From: JAJYZP01 sp049964535
GTDB lineage: Bacteria; Actinomycetota; Acidimicrobiia; Acidimicrobiales; Acidimicrobiaceae
DNA: 12,282 nt
Direction of reading: 5' to 3'
Assembly (NCBI GenBank): GCA_049964535.1
Contig: JBMFXG010000071.1
Location: forward strand, 1-12,282
Shown here: in pieces, positions 6,651 through 12,282 of the stretch
Position numbering within the stretch: the first letter of the stretch is position 1
How the letters are laid out: every line of letters starts with the position of its first letter
The notes under the pieces: model-generated
What the model saw: only the letters and a program-made list of their open reading frames with translations
Told to the model about the DNA's origin: nothing
Database searches by the model: none
Made by a program: the position numbers and the translations under genes

Positions 6651-6681
6651 ATTCCTGACTATTCCGATCAACTTTAGTGTA
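6651..6681 (-). promoter_or_regulatory. Possible cysI promoter and direct-repeat operator
   Basis: Reading the minus strand, TACACT (complement of 6676-6681) could be a -10 hexamer; no clear -35 accompanies it. Downstream, two GGAAT copies (complements of 6661-6665 and 6651-6655) are spaced exactly 10 bp apart, on one face of the helix, between the predicted start of transcription and GTG 6635. That is a plausible repressor position for a sulfur-responsive regulator, but no regulator is encoded nearby and the motif is short. Confidence 0.25.
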
Positions 6682-6915
6682 TTTCCCTAACGGCCGGCCA
6701 CAGTACCCTGCGGTGTCGAGCTCGTTATGGTTCATGCGAAGGAAGATCACGTCTCTCGCCGGCGGAGGTCACTGGCTGTCTCTCGGTCGATACTGCGTGC
6801 ATTGAGGGTTCGATCGGAATCGTCAGAGCACTGTTTGCTTCTTTGGTGAGCACGCTGGCAGGCGATGAAACGGGAAGGTTGCACAAGCTTGAGGAGGTTC
6901 GATAGATTAGTAACC

Positions 6916-7524
6916 ATGCAGACACGTACCCCTATGGCGCCTGGTGAGTTCTTTGATCGGCTCCGCAGGGTGCGTCGTGGTCTCTCCATCTCCTCAGTCT
7001 TCTACGTTGCTGGATTGAGCGCGATGGTTGCCACGGTGCTGAGCGCGCCGTTGGTGATCACCGTCGTTGTGGCGCTCGTGGTAACTGGGTTGTGTACCGC
7101 TGTGGCCTATCGTTACGGTCTTCGTTCTGAGGCGGTCTATCGAGAGAGCTTGATAAGTGATCCACGAACGAGTTGTGCCTCGGAAGGCCCGACGAGCTCT
7201 TGTGGTAACGAGAGCTGCAGAGGTGCGGGTGGAACGTGCCTCGATCGCTTCGAACAAGAGCTTGGTCTCCGTATCATGGTTCGAGAACAAACCCAGCTTG
7301 CAGCCATGGTTCGAGGCAAGGTAGGACTGCAGGTAGGAGTGACTGCGATATGGCCGCTACTGACGCTCCTTGGCTTGGTGCTTGGACGATTGTCTATCCC
7401 AGGTTCACTCCTGACGCTCCTCCTGGAGCTCTCCGGTCTTCTCGGGCTTCTCTATGTACGCTGGTCTGTAGAACAACTTGCTAGTGTTCCCCCCGACGGA
7501 GGTCTTTGGAGCAACCTGGGCTAG
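6916..7524 (+). CDS. Four-helix membrane protein with four-cysteine loop, function unknown
   Basis: A 202-residue protein I cannot assign. After a basic N-terminus (RLRRVRR) it has hydrophobic segments at about 25-43, 45-65, 128-150 and 153-175. The first pair and second pair are separated by a roughly 60-residue soluble loop holding Cys87, Cys96, Cys101 and Cys108 in a Gly/Ser-rich stretch (C-x8-C-x4-C-x6-C), then an amphipathic segment (FEQELGLRIMVREQ). The cysteines could bind a metal or form disulfides, depending on which side the loop faces. Start: ATG 6916 follows a -10-like TAGATT (6904-6909) by six bases, suggesting a leaderless message; an in-frame ATG at 6865 would add 17 charged residues and has only a weak site. 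It is divergent from cysI across about 280 bases in which I see no other gene. Confidence 0.65.
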   Translation: MQTRTPMAPGEFFDRLRRVRRGLSISSVFYVAGLSAMVATVLSAPLVITVVVALVVTGLCTAVAYRYGLRSEAVYRESLISDPRTSCASEGPTSSCGNESCRGAGGTCLDRFEQELGLRIMVREQTQLAAMVRGKVGLQVGVTAIWPLLTLLGLVLGRLSIPGSLLTLLLELSGLLGLLYVRWSVEQLASVPPDGGLWSNLG

Positions 7525-7626
7525 CAGCGCTAGAATGCTCTCAATTACCACAGAGCAACTCTCGCACCTACCGATCGCTCCTCTTTTTGTCATGGATCAC
7601 CTCGATGTGAGAATCGTCGTGTGACA

Positions 7627-7656
7627 TTGGAGAAGTCTGCAGTGGGGCGTTACACT
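7627..7656 (+). promoter_or_regulatory. Candidate peroxiredoxin promoter
   Basis: TTGGAG (7627-7632) and TACACT (7651-7656) are separated by 18 bases, each matching four of six sigma-70 consensus positions. They lie 38 bases ahead of the peroxiredoxin start, leaving room for a short leader with its GGAGG. TACACT also appears before cysI on the other strand. Confidence 0.35.
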
Positions 7657-7694
7657 GGTCGCTGACGTACCGTAATCCTCGGAGGTAAAGAGCT

Positions 7695-8330
7695 ATGACG
7701 CTTCAGCTTGGTGATACGGTCCCTGATTTCGATGCACCGACGACTTTGGGACCGATTAACTTCTACAATTTTCTCGGTGATAGCTGGGGAATTTTATTTT
7801 CCCATCCCAAAGACTTCACCCCTGTGTGCACTACGGAGCTTGCTGAGGTCGCTCGACTGAAACCAGAGTTTGATAAGCGAAATACCAAGGTCATTGGCCT
7901 TTCGGTTGACTCTGTGGAATCTCATCTCGATTGGGAGGGCGATATCGAAGAGACGCTCGGTCAGGCCGTCAACTTCCCAATGATCGGGGATTCCGATCGT
8001 TCGGTGGCGATGAGCTATGGGATGATACATCCGAACGCGTCGGATACGTTGACCGTGCGCTCCGTCTTCGTCATCGATCCAAAGAAAAAGCTTCGTCTCT
8101 CTCTCACCTATCCAGCCTCGACCGGTCGTAACTTTCGAGAGATTCTGCGGGTTCTCGACTCGTTGCAGCTGACCGATGACTACACGGTCGCAACGCCGGT
8201 GAACTGGCAGGACGGAGATGACGTCATCATTGCGACGGCCGTCTCGGACGAGGAGGCCAAAGAGCGCTTCCCCAAGGGTTTCAAGACGCTCAAGCCCTAC
8301 CTACGGTTGACCCCGCAACCTAACAAGTAG
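7695..8330 (+). CDS. 1-Cys peroxiredoxin (Prx6-type)
   Basis: Thiol peroxidase that reduces hydrogen peroxide and organic hydroperoxides in the cytoplasm. The 211-residue protein begins with the GDTVPDFDA motif, has HPKDFTPVCTTEL at 37-49 with peroxidatic Cys45 in the PxxxTxxC pattern, and the VRSVFVIDPKKKLRL and TYPASTGRNFREILRVLDSLQLT blocks typical of the Prx6 subfamily. The long C-terminal arm (about residues 160-211) with NWQDGDDVII also fits Prx6 and not the shorter AhpC. Cys45 is the only cysteine, so there is no resolving cysteine and an outside thiol must recycle it. The start has GGAGG (7681-7685) nine bases upstream. It is flanked by its own promoter-like and terminator-like sequences, so it is probably monocistronic; no redox regulator is adjacent. 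Confidence 0.95.
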   Translation: MTLQLGDTVPDFDAPTTLGPINFYNFLGDSWGILFSHPKDFTPVCTTELAEVARLKPEFDKRNTKVIGLSVDSVESHLDWEGDIEETLGQAVNFPMIGDSDRSVAMSYGMIHPNASDTLTVRSVFVIDPKKKLRLSLTYPASTGRNFREILRVLDSLQLTDDYTVATPVNWQDGDDVIIATAVSDEEAKERFPKGFKTLKPYLRLTPQPNK

Positions 8331-8340
8331 TACTTTCAGG

Positions 8341-8377
8341 CTTCGGTGACAAGGGCGGTACACTCCGCCCTTCGAAG
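8341..8377 (+). terminator. Terminator-like hairpin after peroxiredoxin
   Basis: A perfect 8-bp GC-rich stem AAGGGCGG (8351-8358) and CCGCCCTT (8365-8372) with a 6-nt loop starts 20 bases after the stop codon. Outside it CTTCG (8341-8345) and CGAAG (8373-8377) can pair after a 5-nt one-sided bulge, giving 13 pairs in all. Only a short T-rich tail (CCTTT) follows, so termination may be partial. Confidence 0.55.
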
Positions 8378-8776
8378 CACCCTTTGACCAGACACTGGGA
8401 GCAACGAAGCAGTGTTGCTGGGACCGTGGTTCAGTGATTGACCATGGCCCCCTCGTCGGAAACGTATCAGGTGCCAGCTCATCGAGCTCCTGCTCCGCAG
8501 CGCTGAAGTGGAGAAGGTAAGGTGTTGTGTCGAGGCGACCTTGACTGACGATCGGTCGTTGGTTCACCACTGCGTCCAACGTGGACCTCATAGGGTTCGT
8601 GGGCCAACGAGCGTGAGATCTCGTCGGCGAGAACAAGACTTCACTGCCGAAACCGTGAGGCGTGGTGGGTATCGGTGATGGTGGTCTTGCACCGTGATCT
8701 CGAGATAGCGGTACTTAGCCCTGGCTTGGAGGGAAGCTCCGTCGTAAGGGCCGTGGCTTAGGGGTGCTGCTGACGT
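8378..8776. other. Gap between peroxiredoxin and acyl-CoA synthetase, with a second hairpin
   Basis: The genes on both sides converge here. No gene is well supported. A minus-strand frame ending at 8301 includes a protein-like stretch (about 45 residues from an ATG at 8591) but lacks any ribosome binding site and runs through the peroxiredoxin terminator, so it may be chance or a remnant. A strong hairpin lies at 8420-8451: arms 8420-8430 and 8441-8451 pair over 11 positions with one A-C mismatch and one G-T pair around a 10-nt loop. It has no T-run and is about 90 bases past the peroxiredoxin stop. Confidence 0.4.
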
Positions 8777-10515
8777 TTACTGGGTCGGATTTCGAATCTC
8801 TTGTTCGATGATGGTCTCTTTGAGCTTGCGCTTCAGTACCTTGCCCGCTGCGTTGCGCGGCAGAGGCTCATCGAGGAAGTAGATGTAGCGTGGAACTTTG
8901 AAGCCGGCGATTCTCTCTGCGACGTGGCTACGGAGTTCATCTTCGGAGACCGTGGCGTTTGGACGTCGTTGCACCACCGCGGCAACCTCTTCCCCAAGGA
9001 CCATATCTGGGATTCCGATGACAGCTGCGTCCGCAATACTTGGATGTTCAAAGATTGCGGACTCCACCTCAATGGAGTAGACGTTCTCGCCTCCGCGGAT
9101 CAGCATATCTTTTGCTCGGTCGACAATGAAGACGTAGTTCTCATCATCGAGGTATGCGATATCTCCAGTGTGAAACCATCCTTCGGTAAAAGAGGCCGAT
9201 GTCGCTTCGGGTTTGTTCCAGTAGCCCTGAATGACGGTTGGCCCTTTGATCCAGAGCTCTCCGGTTTGAAGTGTCGGAACCTCTTCACCGTTCTGGTCCA
9301 CCACCTTGAGGTCGATGCCGGGAGAGGCGGCCCAACCGAGTCAGGCTTTGCTGCGTAGTTGTCACCGACGTTCAGGGTCGCGATAGCCGACGTTTCGGTC
9401 AGCCCGTAGCCGTTGGTCGGGAGCGATGTAGGAAAGCTCTGTCGAATACGCCGGACGAGCTCTGGTGCCGATGGTGCACCTCCATAACCGACCGTTTGGA
9501 CCGACGAGACGTCGGTCTTCTCAAACGACGGTGAGTTCAAGACCTGCCAAACCATGGTCGGCACCCCGCCGAAGGAGGTGATGCCTTCTCGTTCGATGAG
9601 CTGCAGTGCCCTCTCGGGATCCCAGCGGTACATGAGAACGATCTTTCCGCCGACGACGGTATTAGGAATCAAGGTGGCAAAACATCCTGTGGCATGGAAG
9701 AGTGGCACGCTGAGTAGTGGAGCTGGTTGTCGAGACGGTTCGCGACTCGGTTCAGTGGTGGGTGTGCGCATCAGCGAGGAGCGACTTGAGGAGAAAAATG
9801 CGTTCATGAGGCAGCTCACGATGTTGCGGTGGCTTAGGAGAGCGCCCTTTGGCTGTCCGGTTGTGCCCGAGGTGTAAAAGATGGCGGCAGGGTCATCGGG
9901 CTCGAGCTCTACTGGCTCGAGCTCTCTCTCACCCCCGAGGTCAAGGACGTCGTTGAAGGTCATGTCGGAGAGGCTCGGTTGCGTGCGAGAAGGCACCTCG
10001 CGTGTGGGTCGAACTCGGATGAGCGTCAGTGGGTAGTCTTCGCTGCTGAGCGTAGGCAGGTAGGGATCGAGGCGCTCAGCTCGCTCTTCGTCGACAAAAA
10101 TTACTCGAGCCCCGGAGTCTTCAATGCCGTAGTGCAGCTCGGCTCCGGTCCACCAGGCGTTGAGTGGGACGGCAACGGCCCCAATCGTGAGAGCGGCCCA
10201 GAAGATGACGATCCACTCTGGATAGTTCCTCAGTGCGAAGGCAACTCGATCACCTTTCTGTACTCCCATGTGTGACAGTGCGAGAGCGAGAGCCTGGACA
10301 TGTTCGTGGATCTCGGAGTACGTGTAAGACTCGTCTTCGTAGACGAGATAGGTGCGCTCCGCGAAGACTCGTGAACCGCCAAAGACCTCTCGAAGGTGCT
10401 TCGGGGCGTTCTTCCATACCCGTGTGGGTCTGCCAAAGACGATCTCTTCTATCATCTCAAAGCGCGCTTGGGGTGCGGTGAGCTGATCGGTGGCCTGTTG
10501 GAAAGAGAGACTCAT
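8777..10515 (-). pseudogene. Acyl-CoA synthetase (AMP-forming), split by a one-base frameshift
   Basis: Class I adenylate-forming enzyme that activates a carboxylic acid, probably a fatty acid, to its CoA ester through an acyl-AMP. The 5' part (10515 down to about 9320, some 399 residues) holds the P-loop YTSGTTGQPKG at 214-224, the PLFHATGC region near 271-278 and GYGLTETSA at 369-377. The 3' part continues in another frame to 8777 with GELWIKGP, the HTGD aspartate, the VDRAKDMLIRGGENVY hinge and catalytic lysine in PRNAAGKVLKRKL. The two join smoothly at 9317-9322 if one base is restored (CCCGG to CCCGGG), giving about 580 residues, normal for the family. Left as is, the first frame runs on out of register to 9100. 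No slippery heptamer is present, so mutation or a sequencing error is likelier than programmed shifting. ATG 10515 has no Shine-Dalgarno sequence; TACATT six bases upstream suggests a leaderless message. ATG 10539 is an alternative start. Confidence 0.88.
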
Positions 10516-10522
10516 GCCATCA

Positions 10523-10539
10523 ATGTACTGTACGTACAT
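10523..10539. promoter_or_regulatory. Inverted repeat at the acyl-CoA synthetase start
   Basis: ATGTAC (10523-10528) and GTACAT (10534-10539) form a perfect 6-5-6 inverted repeat, with the overlapping 10-bp palindrome TGTACGTACA at 10529-10538. It covers the alternative ATG at 10539 and the -10-like TACATT before ATG 10515, so a bound repressor would block this gene. Many acyl-CoA synthetase genes are under TetR- or GntR-type repressors, but none is encoded in the window. Confidence 0.35.
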
Positions 10540-10933
10540 CTCGATGTGGGTTCGCGAACGACCTTGAGTTGACTGCTAGGTCCGAGGTCGTACGGGTGGA
10601 TTGTGCCGTGTTGGCGGGTCGAAATCCAAGTGCCATACGGTCTTACCGTATGGCTACATCGTTGCGGAGGAGCGTGCGCTGCCTCGCCCGGCGCTCGTTT
10701 CGCTGGAACTGATCTGAGAGGAGGTAGGGGTCGGGGCGCTGAGACCGTACCCTCGATGGAGATGGAGAGTTTCTGAATCGTTACGATTGGGATCGGTGAG
10801 TCCCGGCGGAGTCGCGGCATCAACGTTTGAGGGCGAAGGCCATCACGTTCTAGTAACCCATGGATGGCTGGTTGGACCTTTGGTGTCGATGAGCGTAGAT
10901 TGGAAGCCGGGAAAGGTGGGTTGGATCGTGGAA
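10540..10933. other. Divergent intergenic region with multiple palindromes
   Basis: Lies between the acyl-CoA synthetase (minus) and the LLM oxidoreductase (plus). The plus-strand frame of the oxidoreductase is open from 10787, but the extra 49 residues do not resemble the family. A 10-bp palindrome GTTCGCGAAC is at 10550-10559 and the large inverted repeat at 10632-10654 is listed separately. A strong purine-rich Shine-Dalgarno-like run (GAGGAGG, about 10710-10716) has no useful start codon after it. I see no confident small gene. Confidence 0.4.
10632..10654. promoter_or_regulatory. Perfect 10-3-10 inverted repeat, likely operator
   Basis: GCCATACGGT (10632-10641) and ACCGTATGGC (10645-10654) are exact reverse complements around a 3-bp centre (CTT). 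Its central place between divergent genes and the lack of a T-run favour a protein-binding site over a terminator. A further ACCGTA half-site occurs at 10744-10749. Which gene it controls cannot be told. Confidence 0.5.
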
Positions 10934-11962
10934 ATGAAGCTCAGTATGCAACTCAACTACGTTGGAGACAAGCGTCGAGCGATCGACGAGTTGGTGGAGT
11001 ATGAGAGGCACGGACTCGATCTCGTCTGGGTGGCGGAGGCGTACTCCAACGATGCTCCATCGGTCATGGGATATCTCGCTGCGCGAACAACTCGCGTTGA
11101 GATTGGCTCGGGCATTCTTCCCATCTACACCCGGACCCCGTCACTGCTCGCAATGACCGCAGCTGGACTCGATGAACTCTCGGGTGGGCGAGCGATCTTA
11201 GGCCTTGGTGCCTCAGGACCTCAGGTAATCGAAGGCTGGCACGGCGTGCCCTACGATGCCCCGCTTGGTCGCACAAGAGAGATCGTAGAGATCTGTCGCT
11301 CGATCTGGCGTCGAGAGCGACTCGTGCATACCGGACGCTATACCATTCCGCTTCCACCAGACCAAGGCACCGGCCTCGGCAAGCCATTGAAGTTGATCAA
11401 TCACCCCGTTCGAGATGAGATTCCTATCTACCTTGCCGCTATCGGTCCGAAAAACGTCGAGCTCACCGCTGAGATCGCAGATGGCTGGCTACCAATCTTT
11501 TTCATGCCCGAGCGCGCCCACGATGTCTGGGGATCGTCGCTTGCCGCCGGTCAGGCTCGTCGAGACCTTGCGCGCGGTCCTCTTGGGATCGTTGCTGGAG
11601 GACTCTGTGCCATTGGAGATGATGTTGACAATTTGGTCGATCTTGCACGCCCCTCTGCTGCGCTCTACATCGGAGGTATGGGGGCTAGGGGCAAGAACTT
11701 CTACCACGACCTTCTCTGTCGCTATGGCTTTGCGCGTGAGGCCGATGAGATCCAAGACCTGTACTTAAGCGGCCACAAGGACGAGGCCGCAGCGAAGGTG
11801 CCGCTGGAGTTCTTGAGATCGACCAACCTGGTTGGCTCGAAGTCCTGGGTCACCGAGCGCCTCAGTGCATTCCAAGAGGCCGGAGTGACTGCACTCTCAG
11901 TGATGCCGGTTGGACCGGACCCCCTTGGTAGCTTCGATATGCTTCGAGAACTTACGAGCTAA
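10934..11962 (+). CDS. LLM-class F420-dependent oxidoreductase (Rv3520c-like)
   Basis: A luciferase-like (beta/alpha) barrel enzyme, probably using cofactor F420 for hydride transfer; the substrate is unknown. The 342-residue protein starts MKLSMQLNYV, then DLVWVAEAYSNDAPSVMGYLAART at 29-51, ELSGGRAILGLGASGPQVIEGWHGVPY at 81-107, LGRTREIVEICR at 111-122, GTGLGKPLKLINHPVRDEIPIYLAAIGPKNVELTAEIADGW at 145-185. These blocks match the actinobacterial F420 subfamily typified by Rv3520c, with near-identical length. ATG 10934 was chosen from the family N-terminus; its ribosome site is poor, and GTG 10928, with AAAGGTG nine bases upstream, is an alternative adding two residues. The glycosyltransferase start follows after 20 bases, so the two may be cotranscribed. 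Divergence from the acyl-CoA synthetase gene suggests a possible link to lipid metabolism, by position only. Confidence 0.92.
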   Translation: MKLSMQLNYVGDKRRAIDELVEYERHGLDLVWVAEAYSNDAPSVMGYLAARTTRVEIGSGILPIYTRTPSLLAMTAAGLDELSGGRAILGLGASGPQVIEGWHGVPYDAPLGRTREIVEICRSIWRRERLVHTGRYTIPLPPDQGTGLGKPLKLINHPVRDEIPIYLAAIGPKNVELTAEIADGWLPIFFMPERAHDVWGSSLAAGQARRDLARGPLGIVAGGLCAIGDDVDNLVDLARPSAALYIGGMGARGKNFYHDLLCRYGFAREADEIQDLYLSGHKDEAAAKVPLEFLRSTNLVGSKSWVTERLSAFQEAGVTALSVMPVGPDPLGSFDMLRELTS

Positions 11963-11982
11963 GTGGTACGAGCGAGAACGTC

Positions 11983-12282
11983 GTGAGTGCGGTCGAGGCA
12001 ATCTGCGTTCTCGGTGCCTGGTTCGTAGGGTGGTGGTTAGCGCTTCGTATGTTTGGTCCGATGCGAGGCTCTGATCTACCTCGATCCCGAGGTGGTGAAC
12101 CTAGTACGACTGCGTTGCCTGCGAGGTCGGTCTCGAGCTGGAGCGTAGTGATCCCAGCGCGCAACGAGGAGGCAACGATCGGCGCTCTCCTCGACTCCTT
12201 GAAGGTGCTCCGCTCCAGCGTTGCCGACATGCAGGTCCTCGTCGTCGACGATCACTCGAGTGACGCAACGGCGTCGATTGTG
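11983..12282 (+). CDS. Family 2 glycosyltransferase, N-terminal part (cut by window edge)
   Basis: The first 100 codons of a gene that continues past the window. Residues about 5-22 (AICVLGAWFVGWWLAL) form a membrane anchor, followed by a Ser/Arg-rich linker and then the start of a GT-A fold: WSVVIPARNEEATIGALLDSL at 53-73 and VLVVDDHSSDATASIV at 85-100, where the DD pair is the usual nucleotide-sugar contact of GT2 enzymes. The architecture of one N-terminal helix before the catalytic domain suits membrane-bound enzymes making lipid-linked or carotenoid-type glycosides; the acceptor cannot be told. The start is GTG 11983, the only initiation codon between the upstream stop and the helix; its ribosome site is weak. 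The ATGs at 12049 and 12061 would lose the helix. It begins 20 bases after the LLM oxidoreductase stop. Confidence 0.85.
   Translation, partial: MSAVEAICVLGAWFVGWWLALRMFGPMRGSDLPRSRGGEPSTTALPARSVSSWSVVIPARNEEATIGALLDSLKVLRSSVADMQVLVVDDHSSDATASIV

Noticed and set aside
6691..6699. CGGCCGGCC palindrome upstream of cysI
   Set aside because: Short GC-only palindromes arise easily at this base composition and it is not clearly positioned relative to a promoter.
6727..6849. About 40-codon plus-strand ORF upstream of the cysteine-loop membrane protein
   Set aside because: No Shine-Dalgarno sequence and an Arg/Ser-rich composition without recognisable features.
8301..8636. 111-codon minus-strand frame after the peroxiredoxin
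   Set aside because: It starts at TTG without a ribosome site, passes through the terminator hairpin and overlaps the peroxiredoxin end; a short protein-like stretch is not enough to call a gene.
9310..9330. Programmed -1 frameshift in the acyl-CoA synthetase
   Set aside because: There is no X-XXY-YYZ slippery heptamer and no family precedent known to me; a one-base loss in a C/G run explains it more simply.

Overview
The window looks like chromosomal DNA of a mid-GC (mid-50s % by eye) actinobacterium. Two signs support this: an F420-type luciferase-like oxidoreductase of the Rv3520c kind, and a CysH whose C-terminal half closely follows the mycobacterial APS reductase. The moderate GC would suit an iron-oxidising acidophile of the Acidimicrobiia (Ferrimicrobium-like), but that placement is inference from composition and gene content and is not proven here. 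No tRNA, rRNA, CRISPR array, transposase or phage gene is visible.

Layout. Positions 1-875 hold a small two-helix membrane protein (minus strand), a gap of about 400 bases and a possible 14-codon leader ORF. A MarC-family membrane protein (876-1484, plus) follows, then a gap with a hairpin and a 16-bp tandem duplication. The centre (1816-6635, minus) is a compact sulfate-assimilation operon, transcribed from 6635 down: CysI-type sulfite reductase, a siroheme-synthase-like precorrin-2 dehydrogenase, APS kinase (CysC), APS/PAPS reductase (CysH) and homomeric ATP sulfurylase (Sat). Four of the five junctions are overlapping or nearly so; the exception is a 34-nt AT-rich gap before cysC that carries a good extended -10 promoter placed for leaderless translation.

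To the right lie a four-helix membrane protein with a four-cysteine loop (6916-7524, plus), a single-cysteine peroxiredoxin (7695-8330, plus) with promoter-like and terminator-like flanks, and a gap of about 445 bases. A class I acyl-CoA synthetase follows (8777-10515, minus), broken by a one-base frameshift. A 394-bp divergent intergenic region with several inverted repeats, one of them a perfect 10-3-10 palindrome, separates it from an F420-dependent LLM oxidoreductase (10934-11962, plus). The start of a membrane-anchored family 2 glycosyltransferase runs off the right edge.

How the genes work together. Sat makes APS from sulfate and ATP. CysH, which carries the CC...CxxC iron-sulfur signature of APS reductases, reduces APS to sulfite. 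CysI reduces sulfite to sulfide with siroheme and a [4Fe-4S] cluster, and the dehydrogenase-like protein supplies a step in making that siroheme. CysC would divert APS to PAPS. No sulfate transporter, CysDN, CysJ or uroporphyrinogen methyltransferase is present in the window. I did not find a convincing new system; the best leads are the leaderless cysC promoter, the altered nucleotide-binding loops of the siroheme enzyme and CysH, the cysteine-loop membrane protein and the palindromes around 10520-10655.
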